From contig CADDYT010000204.1 of NCBI GenBank assembly GCA_902810755.1, forward strand, positions 1 through 9,229: a DNA stretch of 9,229 nucleotides, read 5' to 3'. Below the pieces are notes generated by a model, which saw nothing but the letters and a program-made list of their open reading frames with translations, was not told the DNA's origin and did no database searches. The position numbers and the translations under genes were made by a program. Each line of letters starts with the position of its first letter. The first letter of the stretch is position 1. Source of the stretch: Chloroflexota bacterium. GTDB lineage: Bacteria; Chloroflexota; Ktedonobacteria; Ktedonobacterales; Ktedonobacteraceae. Of this stretch, positions 1 to 5,799 are shown in pieces.

Positions 1-194
1 GCGGGTGGCCTGACTTGTTATCACAAGTCTAGTGGATGAGCTACTACCGCCTCTGAGGCTGACTGATCATGATCAGTTCGCGTCGGTTCTCGCTCATCGC
101 TAAAGGCGACGAGCATTTTTCGTCGGCTTGCCATCAGGTTTTGTACCATGTCAATTAAACTTGTGATAACAAGTCAGGCCAGCCGCCAGGGGTG
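1..194. repeat. Structured inverted-repeat element (left edge)
   Basis: Seen directly: bases 1-27 are the reverse complement of 160-186 with 26 of 27 positions matching, including a perfect 21-bp core (7-27 against 160-180). Each arm end contains its own small palindrome, ACTTGT-TATC-ACAAGT. The 132-nt interior is also structured: GATGAGC (35-41) pairs with GCTCATC (92-98), a perfect 16-bp palindrome ACTGATCATGATCAGT lies at 62-77, and CGACGA (107-112) pairs with TCGTCG (120-125). The right arm runs into the 20-mer CAGGCCAGCCGCCAGGGGTG (175-194), which recurs at the other end of the window. The left arm reaches base 1 and probably continues outside. No coding sequence is seen in 1-212. It could be a MITE-like element, a REP-type palindrome, or a terminator-like 3' structure for the minus-strand gene ending at 213; the sequence alone does not decide. 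Confidence 0.75.
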
Positions 195-212
195 CGGGCC
201 TCGGATGCGAGC

Positions 213-2126
213 CTAATTCTGCTGGCGGCGACCCGGCCAGGAGGGGCGAGAGGCCCAGCCCTGCCAGATGGGGCGCGAAAAGCCTTTTGTCCGCGTCGGC
301 TTCCTTCCGGCGACCGCGCTCTGCTGCGCCTCCTCCTGCTCTTCGCCCGCGCGGGTCATGTGCCAGGTTGAGGTAAAGAAGAGCAGCCAGCCCCAGAGCA
401 GCACCGGGACGCCGATGGTCAGCAGCGCCTGCCCCTGCCAGACCGGCTGGCTGAAGTCGTAATAGAAACTGAATAAGGCCCCGAACAGCAGGAGAACGGC
501 CAGTAAAAGCGTGCGCCCGCTGGCCGCGCACAGCGCCAGAACCAGCGGCGGCAGCAAGAGCCAGGGCCAGCTCACCGGAAAGAAGATAAACAGGGCCAGA
601 AAGAGCCAGCTACTGAACAACAGGGTTAATTGCAGACTGTCGATCAGCCAGACGCCCAACAGCACAATCAGGGCAACCGAGATGGCGGCGAACAGAATCC
701 AGTGATGGGGGGCGAACAGCCAGGCAAAGGCCGACAGGGGGCGCACGGGCAGATTGATCAGGGCCGCGTCAAGCGAGTTGACGGCGCCGACGGGCCAGAA
801 GGTCTGCGCGAGCATAGCCACCAGCCCATCCCATCCCCAGCCATACCAGAACGGGGCATAGGCCAGCACGATCACCAGCGCCGAGATAGACAGGCAGCCG
901 AACCACCAGAGCCATGCTCGACCTCGCGGCAGCAGGCGTGTCTCATAGTGCAGCAGGCGCAGGAAGAGCGGCAGCAGGAACAGGCAAAGCGGGTTGATGA
1001 GCGCCGCCAGCAACAGGAAGACCCAGCCGAGCAGCAACGACTTGCGCTGAAAGAAAAACACTGACAGCAGCAGGAACAGCACAATCCCCACCTCTTGCTG
1101 CATGGAAGCAATGGCAAAGAGCAGCGCCAGCGGATTCCAGCCGTAGAGCAGCGTGGCGGCAATGCGCGTCTCCGGCCTCACCTTCGCCAGGATGGCCCAG
1201 ATCAGCAGCGTGTTCACGAGATGGGCTACCAGGCCGAGCAGCCGAAAGGCGATTACCATGCTGCCAGCATTGCCATGCGCAAAGAGGGCCAGCGGGATGC
1301 TGATATCGAGCCAGACGGGACCGGCAAGCGCGACCGAAGCGCGCGCGCTCACGGGCAGCAGGGGATAGAGGAGATCGTGTGGGAAGGCAGAAGGAGACAC
1401 CACATAAGGATTGACGTGATAGATAGCCACCATGCGACCATACATGCCGTAGAGGAAGAGGTTTTGCACCTGTACCGGCGGGGCAAAGAGGAACGTCAGG
1501 CTGAAAAGCGCGGTCGCGAGGAACAAAAGCCAGAAGAGGAAGCCGGTCTCCACGCGCGAAAGCCGGTTGCGCAGAACGCGACGTCCCACGTGCCAGGCCA
1601 GCAGGACGACCAGCAGGGCCAGCACAAGCAGGACCAGCAGCAAAGCGGCATTGCCCACCGACAGGCCGGGCAGGGGAAGATGAGCAAGAGCCTGGGAGAG
1701 CGCAGGAAAAGCATTTGTCCAGTAGAGGCGAGGCAGCCAGGGGAAAAGGCCGGAAAACGCCTGCAGCGCGCCGGAGCGGGCCGCAGGGACGGCGGCGAAC
1801 AGGGGATACAGCGCGAGATAGATAACTTCCAGCAACAGACCGAGAACCGCTAACTTCCAGGCGGCGCGCAGACCATAATGCGGCTGGGCCGGTTTTCGCC
1901 CTGGCCGGGGCGTATCGCTAACAGCAGGCGCCGTCAGGGGAGCGGTGGGCCGCATCGCCCCCGGCAGCATGGGCTGCGTTCTCTGCGTCGTCCGTACCCC
2001 CCGCCCTCCCTGCGTCCGCTGTCCCGGCTGTTTTCGCGCTTGAGAGGAGAGACCCCCAGGATAGTGTTGCATATCGTCCCCGTCTGCAAAACGTCGTCGA
2101 AAAATGTGCCTGCCATCCATCGCCAT
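213..2126 (-). CDS. GT-C-fold polytopic membrane glycosyltransferase-like protein
   Basis: The 637-residue product has a Pro/Arg-rich, probably disordered N-terminal tail (residues 1-88), about 11-13 hydrophobic segments between 89 and 587, and a basic Trp/Arg-rich C-terminal tail. Motifs resemble polyprenol-phosphate-sugar-dependent mannosyltransferases (GT87/DUF2029 and MptA/B-like): Y226-x2-YGR (229-231), NPY (239-241), SPSAFPHD (244-251), GPVW (269-272), YGWNPLALL (328-336) and APFWYG (424-429). Such enzymes transfer a sugar from a lipid carrier on the outer membrane face; the donor and acceptor here are unknown. Where relatives I know carry an Asp four residues before the Tyr of the YGR motif, this protein has Asn222, and the usual N-x-H-x-D-like stretch reads QQE (343-345), so catalysis is uncertain. 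It stands alone, divergent from rpsF. The start is uncertain: no good Shine-Dalgarno precedes the ATG at 2126, and Met3, Met19 (2072) or Met53 are alternatives. The family call is fairly firm, the activity is not. Confidence 0.8.
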   Translation of the reverse strand: MAMDGRHIFRRRFADGDDMQHYPGGLSSQARKQPGQRTQGGRGVRTTQRTQPMLPGAMRPTAPLTAPAVSDTPRPGRKPAQPHYGLRAAWKLAVLGLLLEVIYLALYPLFAAVPAARSGALQAFSGLFPWLPRLYWTNAFPALSQALAHLPLPGLSVGNAALLLVLLVLALLVVLLAWHVGRRVLRNRLSRVETGFLFWLLFLATALFSLTFLFAPPVQVQNLFLYGMYGRMVAIYHVNPYVVSPSAFPHDLLYPLLPVSARASVALAGPVWLDISIPLALFAHGNAGSMVIAFRLLGLVAHLVNTLLIWAILAKVRPETRIAATLLYGWNPLALLFAIASMQQEVGIVLFLLLSVFFFQRKSLLLGWVFLLLAALINPLCLFLLPLFLRLLHYETRLLPRGRAWLWWFGCLSISALVIVLAYAPFWYGWGWDGLVAMLAQTFWPVGAVNSLDAALINLPVRPLSAFAWLFAPHHWILFAAISVALIVLLGVWLIDSLQLTLLFSSWLFLALFIFFPVSWPWLLLPPLVLALCAASGRTLLLAVLLLFGALFSFYYDFSQPVWQGQALLTIGVPVLLWGWLLFFTSTWHMTRAGEEQEEAQQSAVAGRKPTRTKGFSRPIWQGWASRPSWPGRRQQN

Positions 2127-2145
2127 TTAAGCGAGCAGTAACTAC

Positions 2146-2174
2146 AGTATCAAACAAATATTTCGCTCTGTCAA
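2146..2174 (-). promoter_or_regulatory. Predicted promoter of the GT-C membrane protein gene
   Basis: On the minus strand a perfect -35 hexamer TTGACA (2169-2174) is followed after 17 nt by GATACT (2146-2151), matching 4 of 6 bases of the -10 consensus. Transcription would begin near 2139, leaving only about 13 nt before the ATG at 2126 and no Shine-Dalgarno. Either translation starts almost leaderless or a downstream Met (for example at 2072) is the real start. Sequence match only. Confidence 0.55.
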
Positions 2175-2215
2175 TAAGCCCCACTATGGCACGCCAGAAA
2201 AAAGCATCGTGGGCT

Positions 2216-2307
2216 GCCATGCAGAGCGAGAGCGAAGCATTTGAGGCAACCGATTCTTCTTTCTAAAGAAGGGCAAGATCAGATGCTTTGCTCTCGCTCT
2301 GCATGGC
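2216..2307. repeat. 92-nt palindrome, REP-like family member 1
   Basis: Arms 2216-2244 and 2279-2307 are reverse complements at 27 of 29 positions. The 34-nt loop contains a second hairpin, CTTCTT-TCTA-AAGAAG. Each arm is also quasi-palindromic, with ATGC and GCAT near its ends. The right arm (AGATGCTTTGCT... ending GCATGGC) closely parallels the right arm of the palindrome at 5721-5746 (AGATCCTTCGCT... ending GGATGGC), so I treat them as one family. It lies between two divergent promoters. A repetitive extragenic palindrome is the likeliest reading; I see no target-site duplication. Confidence 0.75.
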
Positions 2308-2321
2308 AAAGACTACCATTA

Positions 2322-2377
2322 CCATTACAAAGAACCGTTTTTTGTAATGGCTTTTCCGTTTTTTCAGACGGGAAAAG
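2322..2377. other. Two adjacent hairpins with T-rich loops
   Basis: CCATTACAAA (2322-2331) pairs perfectly with TTTGTAATGG (2341-2350). Directly after it CTTTTCCGT (2351-2359) pairs with ACGGGAAAAG (2368-2377) apart from one bulged G. Both have T-rich loops or flanks. They lie upstream of the rpsF promoter and so outside its transcript. They would be transcribed only from further upstream, where they could act as a terminator pair insulating rpsF; that role is a guess. Confidence 0.5.
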
Positions 2378-2419
2378 AATAGTGCGGTAGGAGTTTTTAC
2401 AGACGCGAACCTGGCTCTA

Positions 2420-2448
2420 TTGTCAGAACGGACGATCAATGCTATAAT
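2420..2448 (+). promoter_or_regulatory. Strong predicted sigma-70-type promoter of rpsF-ssb-rpsR
   Basis: TTGTCA (2420-2425), a spacer of exactly 17 nt, and a perfect TATAAT (2443-2448). This is the best promoter match in the window and is fitting for a ribosomal protein operon. The predicted transcription start is near 2455, giving a 5' leader of about 170 nt before the rpsF start codon at 2626. Confidence 0.8.
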
Positions 2449-2454
2449 AGCGGG

Positions 2455-2625
2455 GTGTTTAGGACTTACCACCCCAGACGGAGTGGTAAGCAGGACCTGC
2501 TCCGGCAGTTGTCACTTGAAGCCCTGTCTGAAAGGGCTTGCCATTCCGTCCGGGATTGAAACAAACCCGGCGCAACGAGTGAGCTGGCGGAAGCATACCC
2601 AGAGGTAAAGGAAGGAGGAGGCTTC
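2455..2625 (+). promoter_or_regulatory. Structured 5' leader of rpsF, candidate S6:S18 autoregulatory RNA
   Basis: Four local hairpins are visible. Hairpin 1 is CTTACCAC (2465-2472) with GTGGTAAG (2483-2490), plus an inner CC/GG pair. Hairpin 2 is CTGC-TCCG-GCAG (2497-2508), with a UNCG-class tetraloop. Hairpin 3 is AAGCCCT (2519-2525) with AGGGCTT (2533-2539). Hairpin 4 is CCGGG (2550-2554) with CCCGG (2566-2570). Unpaired CCG triplets occur near 2546-2548. It is known that in many bacteria the S6:S18 pair binds a CCG-containing motif in the rpsF leader and represses translation. That this leader holds that motif is inference from position and structure; I cannot fit it to the published consensus with certainty. 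The leader ends in a strong Shine-Dalgarno, AAGGAGG (2612-2618), 7 nt before the start. Confidence 0.5.
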
Positions 2626-3168
2626 GTGGTCACAAGAGACTATGAACTGGGTTTCATACTCAATCCCGAAGTCAGTGAAGAGCAGACACAGGCCATCTTA
2701 AACCGTGTCGAGCAGATTGTCGCCACCCATGGCGGCCAGATTGTGCAGGTGAACAAATGGGGACGCAGGCGTCTGAGCTACCCCATCGAGCATCACCGCG
2801 ATGGCAACTACATATTCCTTGATATGATCCTGACCCCCGAAACTGTAGCCGAGCTGGATCGTACACTCAGAGTTTCTGAAGAGGTGCTTCGCCACCTGAT
2901 GAAGCGGCGCGACAGTCGGACGGTGCAGAAGGAACGCGAGGCTCGCGCTGCCGCTGCGGCAGCAGCAGCCAGCGCAGAAGCCCAGGCACAGGCAGAGCCG
3001 ACCAGCGCCAACATCGAGGGAATCGAAGCGGCAGTCGAAGAGGCCCTGGCAGACGCCGACCTCGAGGGAGCCGAAGGCACAAACGAGGATGTCATCGAAC
3101 CCGTGACTCTGAGCGAAGAGGACATGGCCGATGTTCCCCCTGCCATCGACGAGGAAACACTGGAGTAG
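2626..3168 (+). CDS. rpsF: 30S ribosomal protein S6, with a long Ala/acidic C-terminal tail
   Basis: S6 sits in the platform of the 30S subunit and pairs with S18. Residues 1-100 carry the typical fold and sequence: YELGFILNPEVSEEQ at 6-20, the VNKWGRRRLSYPI strand region at 42-54, the NYIFLDMI strand at 61-68, and a closing LRVSEEVLRHLMKR near 81-94. At 180 residues it is nearly twice the usual 95-100. The extra part (about 101-180) is an Ala run (108-115) followed by a strongly acidic, probably disordered tail rich in Glu and Asp. The start is GTG at 2626, supported by AAGGAGG 7 nt upstream and by the S6 N-terminus beginning here. First gene of rpsF-ssb-rpsR, behind a strong promoter and a structured leader. 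Identity is very secure; the tail's role is unknown. Confidence 0.97.
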   Translation: MVTRDYELGFILNPEVSEEQTQAILNRVEQIVATHGGQIVQVNKWGRRRLSYPIEHHRDGNYIFLDMILTPETVAELDRTLRVSEEVLRHLMKRRDSRTVQKEREARAAAAAAAASAEAQAQAEPTSANIEGIEAAVEEALADADLEGAEGTNEDVIEPVTLSEEDMADVPPAIDEETLE

Positions 3169-3245
3169 TACGGTTGTTTTGAGAGGTCGTCACATCTCTG
3201 CAAAAGAGTTGAGGCAAGCGCATTACGCCGAAAGGACCTGAAATC

Positions 3246-3665
3246 ATGAACAAGATTATGCTCATCGGCAACCTGGGGAAAGACCCTGAATTGAACTACA
3301 CAAACACTGGCGTTGCCTTCGCGCGTTTCTCGCTCGCGGTCAATCGCGTCACAAAAAACAGCGCCGGTGAAAGACAGGAAGAGACTGAGTGGTTCAATAT
3401 CGTTGCCTGGCGTCAACTCGCAGAAACTTGTAGCAACTACCTGCACAAAGGCTCAAAAGTCTTTATCGAAGGCCGCGTTCAACAGCGCAAGTATACTGAC
3501 CGTAATGGAGTCGAGCGTACAGCAGTCGATGTGATAGCCAGCGAAATGGAAATGCTGACGCCCAGGTCGGCGCAGACGAGCAGCAGTTCCGACTTTATGG
3601 CAGGTGGCGTTGACGACCTCGGTGATCTGGAAGATCATGGGGGTGGAGATGAAGCCCCCTTCTAA
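3246..3665 (+). CDS. ssb: Single-stranded DNA-binding protein
   Basis: SSB coats single-stranded DNA during replication, repair and recombination and recruits partners through its C-terminal tip. The 139-residue product opens [16 protein letters not shown] and contains the OB-fold signatures [10 protein letters not shown] (25-34), [14 protein letters not shown] (47-60) and [21 protein letters not shown] (68-88). A Ser/Gly/Asp-rich linker (108-134) leads to the tip DEAPF, an acidic variant of the canonical DDDIPF that keeps the terminal Pro-Phe. The ATG at 3246 is preceded by AAAGGA (3231-3236) 9 nt away. It lies 77 nt after rpsF and 17 nt before rpsR, the conserved arrangement in bacteria, and is probably co-transcribed with both. 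RecJ, a known SSB-interacting nuclease in other bacteria, is encoded about 3.4 kb downstream. Confidence 0.97.
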   Translation: MNKIMLIGNLGKDPELNYTNTGVAFARFSLAVNRVTKNSAGERQEETEWFNIVAWRQLAETCSNYLHKGSKVFIEGRVQQRKYTDRNGVERTAVDVIASEMEMLTPRSAQTSSSSDFMAGGVDDLGDLEDHGGGDEAPF

Positions 3666-3669
3666 CAAG

Positions 3670-3675
3670 AAGGAG
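3670..3675 (+). promoter_or_regulatory. Shine-Dalgarno site deciding the rpsR start
   Basis: AAGGAG lies 7 nt before GTG 3683 but only 4 nt before the in-frame TTG at 3680. The spacing favours GTG 3683, matching the 7-nt spacing and GTG start of rpsF. Confidence 0.75.
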
Positions 3676-3682
3676 CATATTG

Positions 3683-3976
3683 GTGCAAAGACGAAGTGAA
3701 ACGTCAGCGCCGCACCGCGAACGGCGCGAGGGCGGGCGGGGCGAGCGCACGTCCCGCCGCAAAATTTGCCAGTTTTGCCACGACCACGTCCGCGAGATTG
3801 ACTACAAAGAAGCCAGTCGCTTCATGAAACGCTATATCTCGGACCGGGGCAAAATTGAACCCCGGCGCAAGACCGGGACGTGCGCCAAACATCAACGCCT
3901 GTTGAGCCGGGCCATCAAAGAGGCTCGCCAGATGGCTCTGTTGCCCTACACTGCCGAGCATATTCGTGGTATGTAG
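3683..3976 (+). CDS. rpsR: 30S ribosomal protein S18, zinc-binding (C+) type
   Basis: S18 binds S6 on the 30S platform. The 97-residue product has a basic N-terminal tail (1-27), then the S18 core: [21 protein letters not shown] (38-58), [13 protein letters not shown] (60-72) and [13 protein letters not shown] (77-89). Cys29-x2-Cys32 together with Cys67-x2-His70 form a CxxC...CxxH set like that of the C+ S18 of mycobacteria, so a bound zinc is likely. This is inference from motif; no zinc-free (C-) paralogue is visible in the window. The start is GTG 3683, chosen by Shine-Dalgarno spacing; an in-frame TTG at 3680 would add one residue. It is 17 nt after ssb and closes the rpsF-ssb-rpsR cluster. 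rplI, often the following gene, is not present downstream. Confidence 0.96.
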   Translation: MQRRSETSAPHRERREGGRGERTSRRKICQFCHDHVREIDYKEASRFMKRYISDRGKIEPRRKTGTCAKHQRLLSRAIKEARQMALLPYTAEHIRGM

Positions 3977-4021
3977 CGCATTGAGCAAAGCAGGCATGGT
4001 ATGAATTCAGCGTGAGATGGA

Positions 4022-4096
4022 TACATGTTCTTCTCTTCCTCTCTGCGCTTCCCTTCTCAACGCAAAAGGGAAGCGCGAAGAGCGGGGAAACATGTA
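4022..4096 (+). other. Long hairpin between rpsR and the PPIase gene
   Basis: TACATGTT (4022-4029) pairs with AACATGTA (4089-4096) at the base. An 11-bp perfect inner stem GCGCTTCCCTT (4045-4055) pairs with AAGGGAAGCGC (4066-4076), and CTCTTC (4033-4038) can pair with GAAGAG (4077-4082) in between. No T-run follows, so it is not a standard intrinsic terminator. It may be an RNA-processing or 3'-end stabilising structure of the ribosomal operon, or another small palindromic repeat. Nothing else is evident in the 195-nt gap 3977-4171 apart from the Shine-Dalgarno of the next gene. Confidence 0.6.
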
Positions 4097-4171
4097 GGCC
4101 ATCTTCGCTGTGTTTGTTGACGTATGACGCTACCATCCATCGTTTGATGCAGAAGGGGAGTCAGTAGGCTT

Positions 4172-5617
4172 ATGAACAGTCAGACAGCGCGCAAGCCGGA
4201 AAATAAACGGTCGACGCGCTCCAACAAATCGAATAAGTACGTCAAACAGACGGCTCGCTTTGATGCGCGGCGTGATGGCAAGCCCATTATTTTTGGCTGG
4301 GGCGGTCACCTCTCGCACAAAGAAAAGCTCCAGTTCCAGCAGCGCGCCACCTGGGCCGTCGCTGCTCTGGTCGGCCTGCTGATCGTCGCGGTGATCGTTG
4401 GCACCTGGGTCAACCTCAACGTGATTACTCCCAGCTTACCGATTACCACTGTCAATGGCCACCAGATACCGCAATCTGCCTATCGCAAGCTGGTTGCGCT
4501 CAAAACGGAACTTGAGGAAGAGAAGCTCAACGGGCCACATGGGCTGAACGCGCAGGCTGCAAGTCTGAAAGCACAGGTTGACGCGCAGCAGAAGATCATC
4601 GACGCGGACACAACGAAGATCGACAACCTGAACAAGCAGATCAAGGCCCTGCCCGCCGGGGCCAGTTCGGACGCGCAGCGCCAGCAACTGAACAAACAGC
4701 TTGCCAGCGTAAAGAAAGACCTGACCGCCGCACAGACCAAACACGACCAGCTCAACAACCAGTACACTAACCTGGAACAGAATACTATCGCCAATGAGCA
4801 GCAGCTTTTCACGCAGTCGCAGGTTGGCAACGACAGCGCGACCTGGCTGCAGGATGATGAAATCATTCGCGAATGGCTGGCAAAGCAGAGCAAGGCGGTT
4901 CAGGCAAAGGTGAATCCCACCGCCACTCAGGTCAACCAGTTCATTGCCACGCTCAAGGCCAACCTGCCGAAGGGCATGACCTACAGCAAGTTCCTGAGCC
5001 AGGATAATATCACCGATAGCGATGTGCAGACAATGGCAACCCTCATCGTGCGGCGCAACAACATGCAGGCATACCTGGCCTCGCTCATCAAGTCGCCGAC
5101 GTACCAGGTTCTCGCCCGTTCGATTACCGCCAGCACGCAGGCAGACGCACAGAACATCCTGAAGCAGCTCAAGAAGGGGGCAGACTTCGGTTCGCTCGCC
5201 AAACAGAAATCGGTGGATGCCACGACCGCCAGCAAAGGCGGCGATCTCGGCTGGCTCGCACGCGGCCAGCTGGCGCAGGCCGATCAGACGGGCGTGATCG
5301 ACAACTGGCTCTTCGACCCCGCGCGCTATGTGGGCGAGATCAGCCCGGTGCTGAACGAAAATGGCGCCTACCACATCGTCCAGATCACCGGCATCGACCC
5401 CTCACGCGCGCTGGATAAGACAACGCTGCAATCGCTGAAGACGAATGCGCTGACCAGCTGGCTCTTCGAGCAACGCGCTCTGCCCGGCATGAATATTACG
5501 CCGGTCGACCAGAATAAACTGACCGACCCGTCGAATATGCCGCCCGATCTGCCTTCGGGTGCGCCCGCCACCGCCGTTCCCGGCGTACCTGGCGGCTTAC
5601 CAAACTCGGGGCCGTAA
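4172..5617 (+). CDS. Membrane-anchored parvulin-type peptidyl-prolyl cis-trans isomerase (SurA/PrsA-like)
   Basis: The 481-residue product probably helps proteins fold outside the membrane. Residues 1-58 are basic and cytoplasmic. One membrane segment (about 61-81, WAVAALVGLLIVAVIVGTWV) has no lipobox or signal-peptidase site, so it is likely a type II anchor. VNGHQIPQSAYRKL (94-107) starts the SurA-N-like chaperone region. Residues about 128-215 are a Gln/Lys/Asp-rich coiled coil inserted in that region. A single rotamase (PpiC) domain lies at about 310-407, with ARSITAST (315-322), FGSLAKQKSVD (339-349), GGDLGWLARGQL (356-367) and AYHIVQITGID (399-409). The C-terminus is Pro/Gly-rich and probably flexible. 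The ATG at 4172 follows AAGGGGAG (4153-4160) by 11 nt. It is separated from rpsR by 195 nt, so it may have its own promoter, though I found none that convinces. Domain identity is secure; chaperone clients are unknown. Confidence 0.9.
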   Translation: MNSQTARKPENKRSTRSNKSNKYVKQTARFDARRDGKPIIFGWGGHLSHKEKLQFQQRATWAVAALVGLLIVAVIVGTWVNLNVITPSLPITTVNGHQIPQSAYRKLVALKTELEEEKLNGPHGLNAQAASLKAQVDAQQKIIDADTTKIDNLNKQIKALPAGASSDAQRQQLNKQLASVKKDLTAAQTKHDQLNNQYTNLEQNTIANEQQLFTQSQVGNDSATWLQDDEIIREWLAKQSKAVQAKVNPTATQVNQFIATLKANLPKGMTYSKFLSQDNITDSDVQTMATLIVRRNNMQAYLASLIKSPTYQVLARSITASTQADAQNILKQLKKGADFGSLAKQKSVDATTASKGGDLGWLARGQLAQADQTGVIDNWLFDPARYVGEISPVLNENGAYHIVQITGIDPSRALDKTTLQSLKTNALTSWLFEQRALPGMNITPVDQNKLTDPSNMPPDLPSGAPATAVPGVPGGLPNSGP

Positions 5618-5662
5618 GCGGTTGGGTAAACGCGGCATACTTTGAAAAACCATTGTGGACGG

Positions 5663-5746
5663 GTCATCTTGATTGGGGCGAAGGATCTCTCGTGGGCCGA
5701 ACCTGTCGGTTGCCGATAGCAGATCCTTCGCTGCATTCAGGATGGC
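5663..5746. repeat. 84-nt palindrome, REP-like family member 2, upstream of hemW
   Basis: Arms 5663-5688 and 5721-5746 are complementary at 21 of 26 positions, with a perfect inner stem GCGAAGGATCT (5678-5688) to AGATCCTTCGC (5721-5731). The apical loop holds further small pairings (AACC 5700-5703 with GGTT 5708-5711, or CCGA 5697-5700 with TCGG 5706-5709). The sequence is close to a palindrome of the form GTCATCCTGA...GAAGGATCT that I recall from many genomes, including Chloroflexota; that recollection is unchecked. It fills most of the 182-nt gap between the PPIase and hemW genes. Confidence 0.7.
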
Positions 5747-5799
5747 ATTTAGCCCGGACGGCATTCGGCCTGGTTGGTATCCAGAGGAACATTTCTCAT

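Noticed and set aside
7..27. LacI-type operator, because of TTGTTATCACAA
   Set aside because: The same sequence occurs at the matching place in the other arm of a long inverted repeat, there is no promoter or regulator gene near, and the palindrome is imperfect at its centre.
1095..1853. 252-codon plus-strand frame opposite the GT-C gene
   Set aside because: Its product is a low-complexity Arg/Gln/Glu-rich sequence typical of the antisense of a Leu-rich membrane protein; no ribosome site or domain.
1918..2220. 100-codon minus-strand frame overlapping the 5' end of the GT-C gene
   Set aside because: It overlaps the GT-C reading frame in another frame, contains that gene's predicted promoter, and ends in low-complexity Ala/Gly sequence.
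2420..2608. 62-codon frame in the rpsF leader
   Set aside because: It starts at the -35 box, upstream of the predicted transcription start, so the transcript would not contain its start codon.
4022..4096. Rho-independent terminator after rpsR
   Set aside because: The stem is strong but no T-run follows on either strand, so I report it only as a hairpin.
4436..5374. 312-codon minus-strand frame across the PPIase gene
   Set aside because: Antisense to a convincing gene; rich in Leu and Val with no family resemblance.
5653..5799. Extended N-terminus of HemW
   Set aside because: It would translate through the REP-like palindrome and add 49 residues not expected in the family; the ATG at 5800 gives a normal length.
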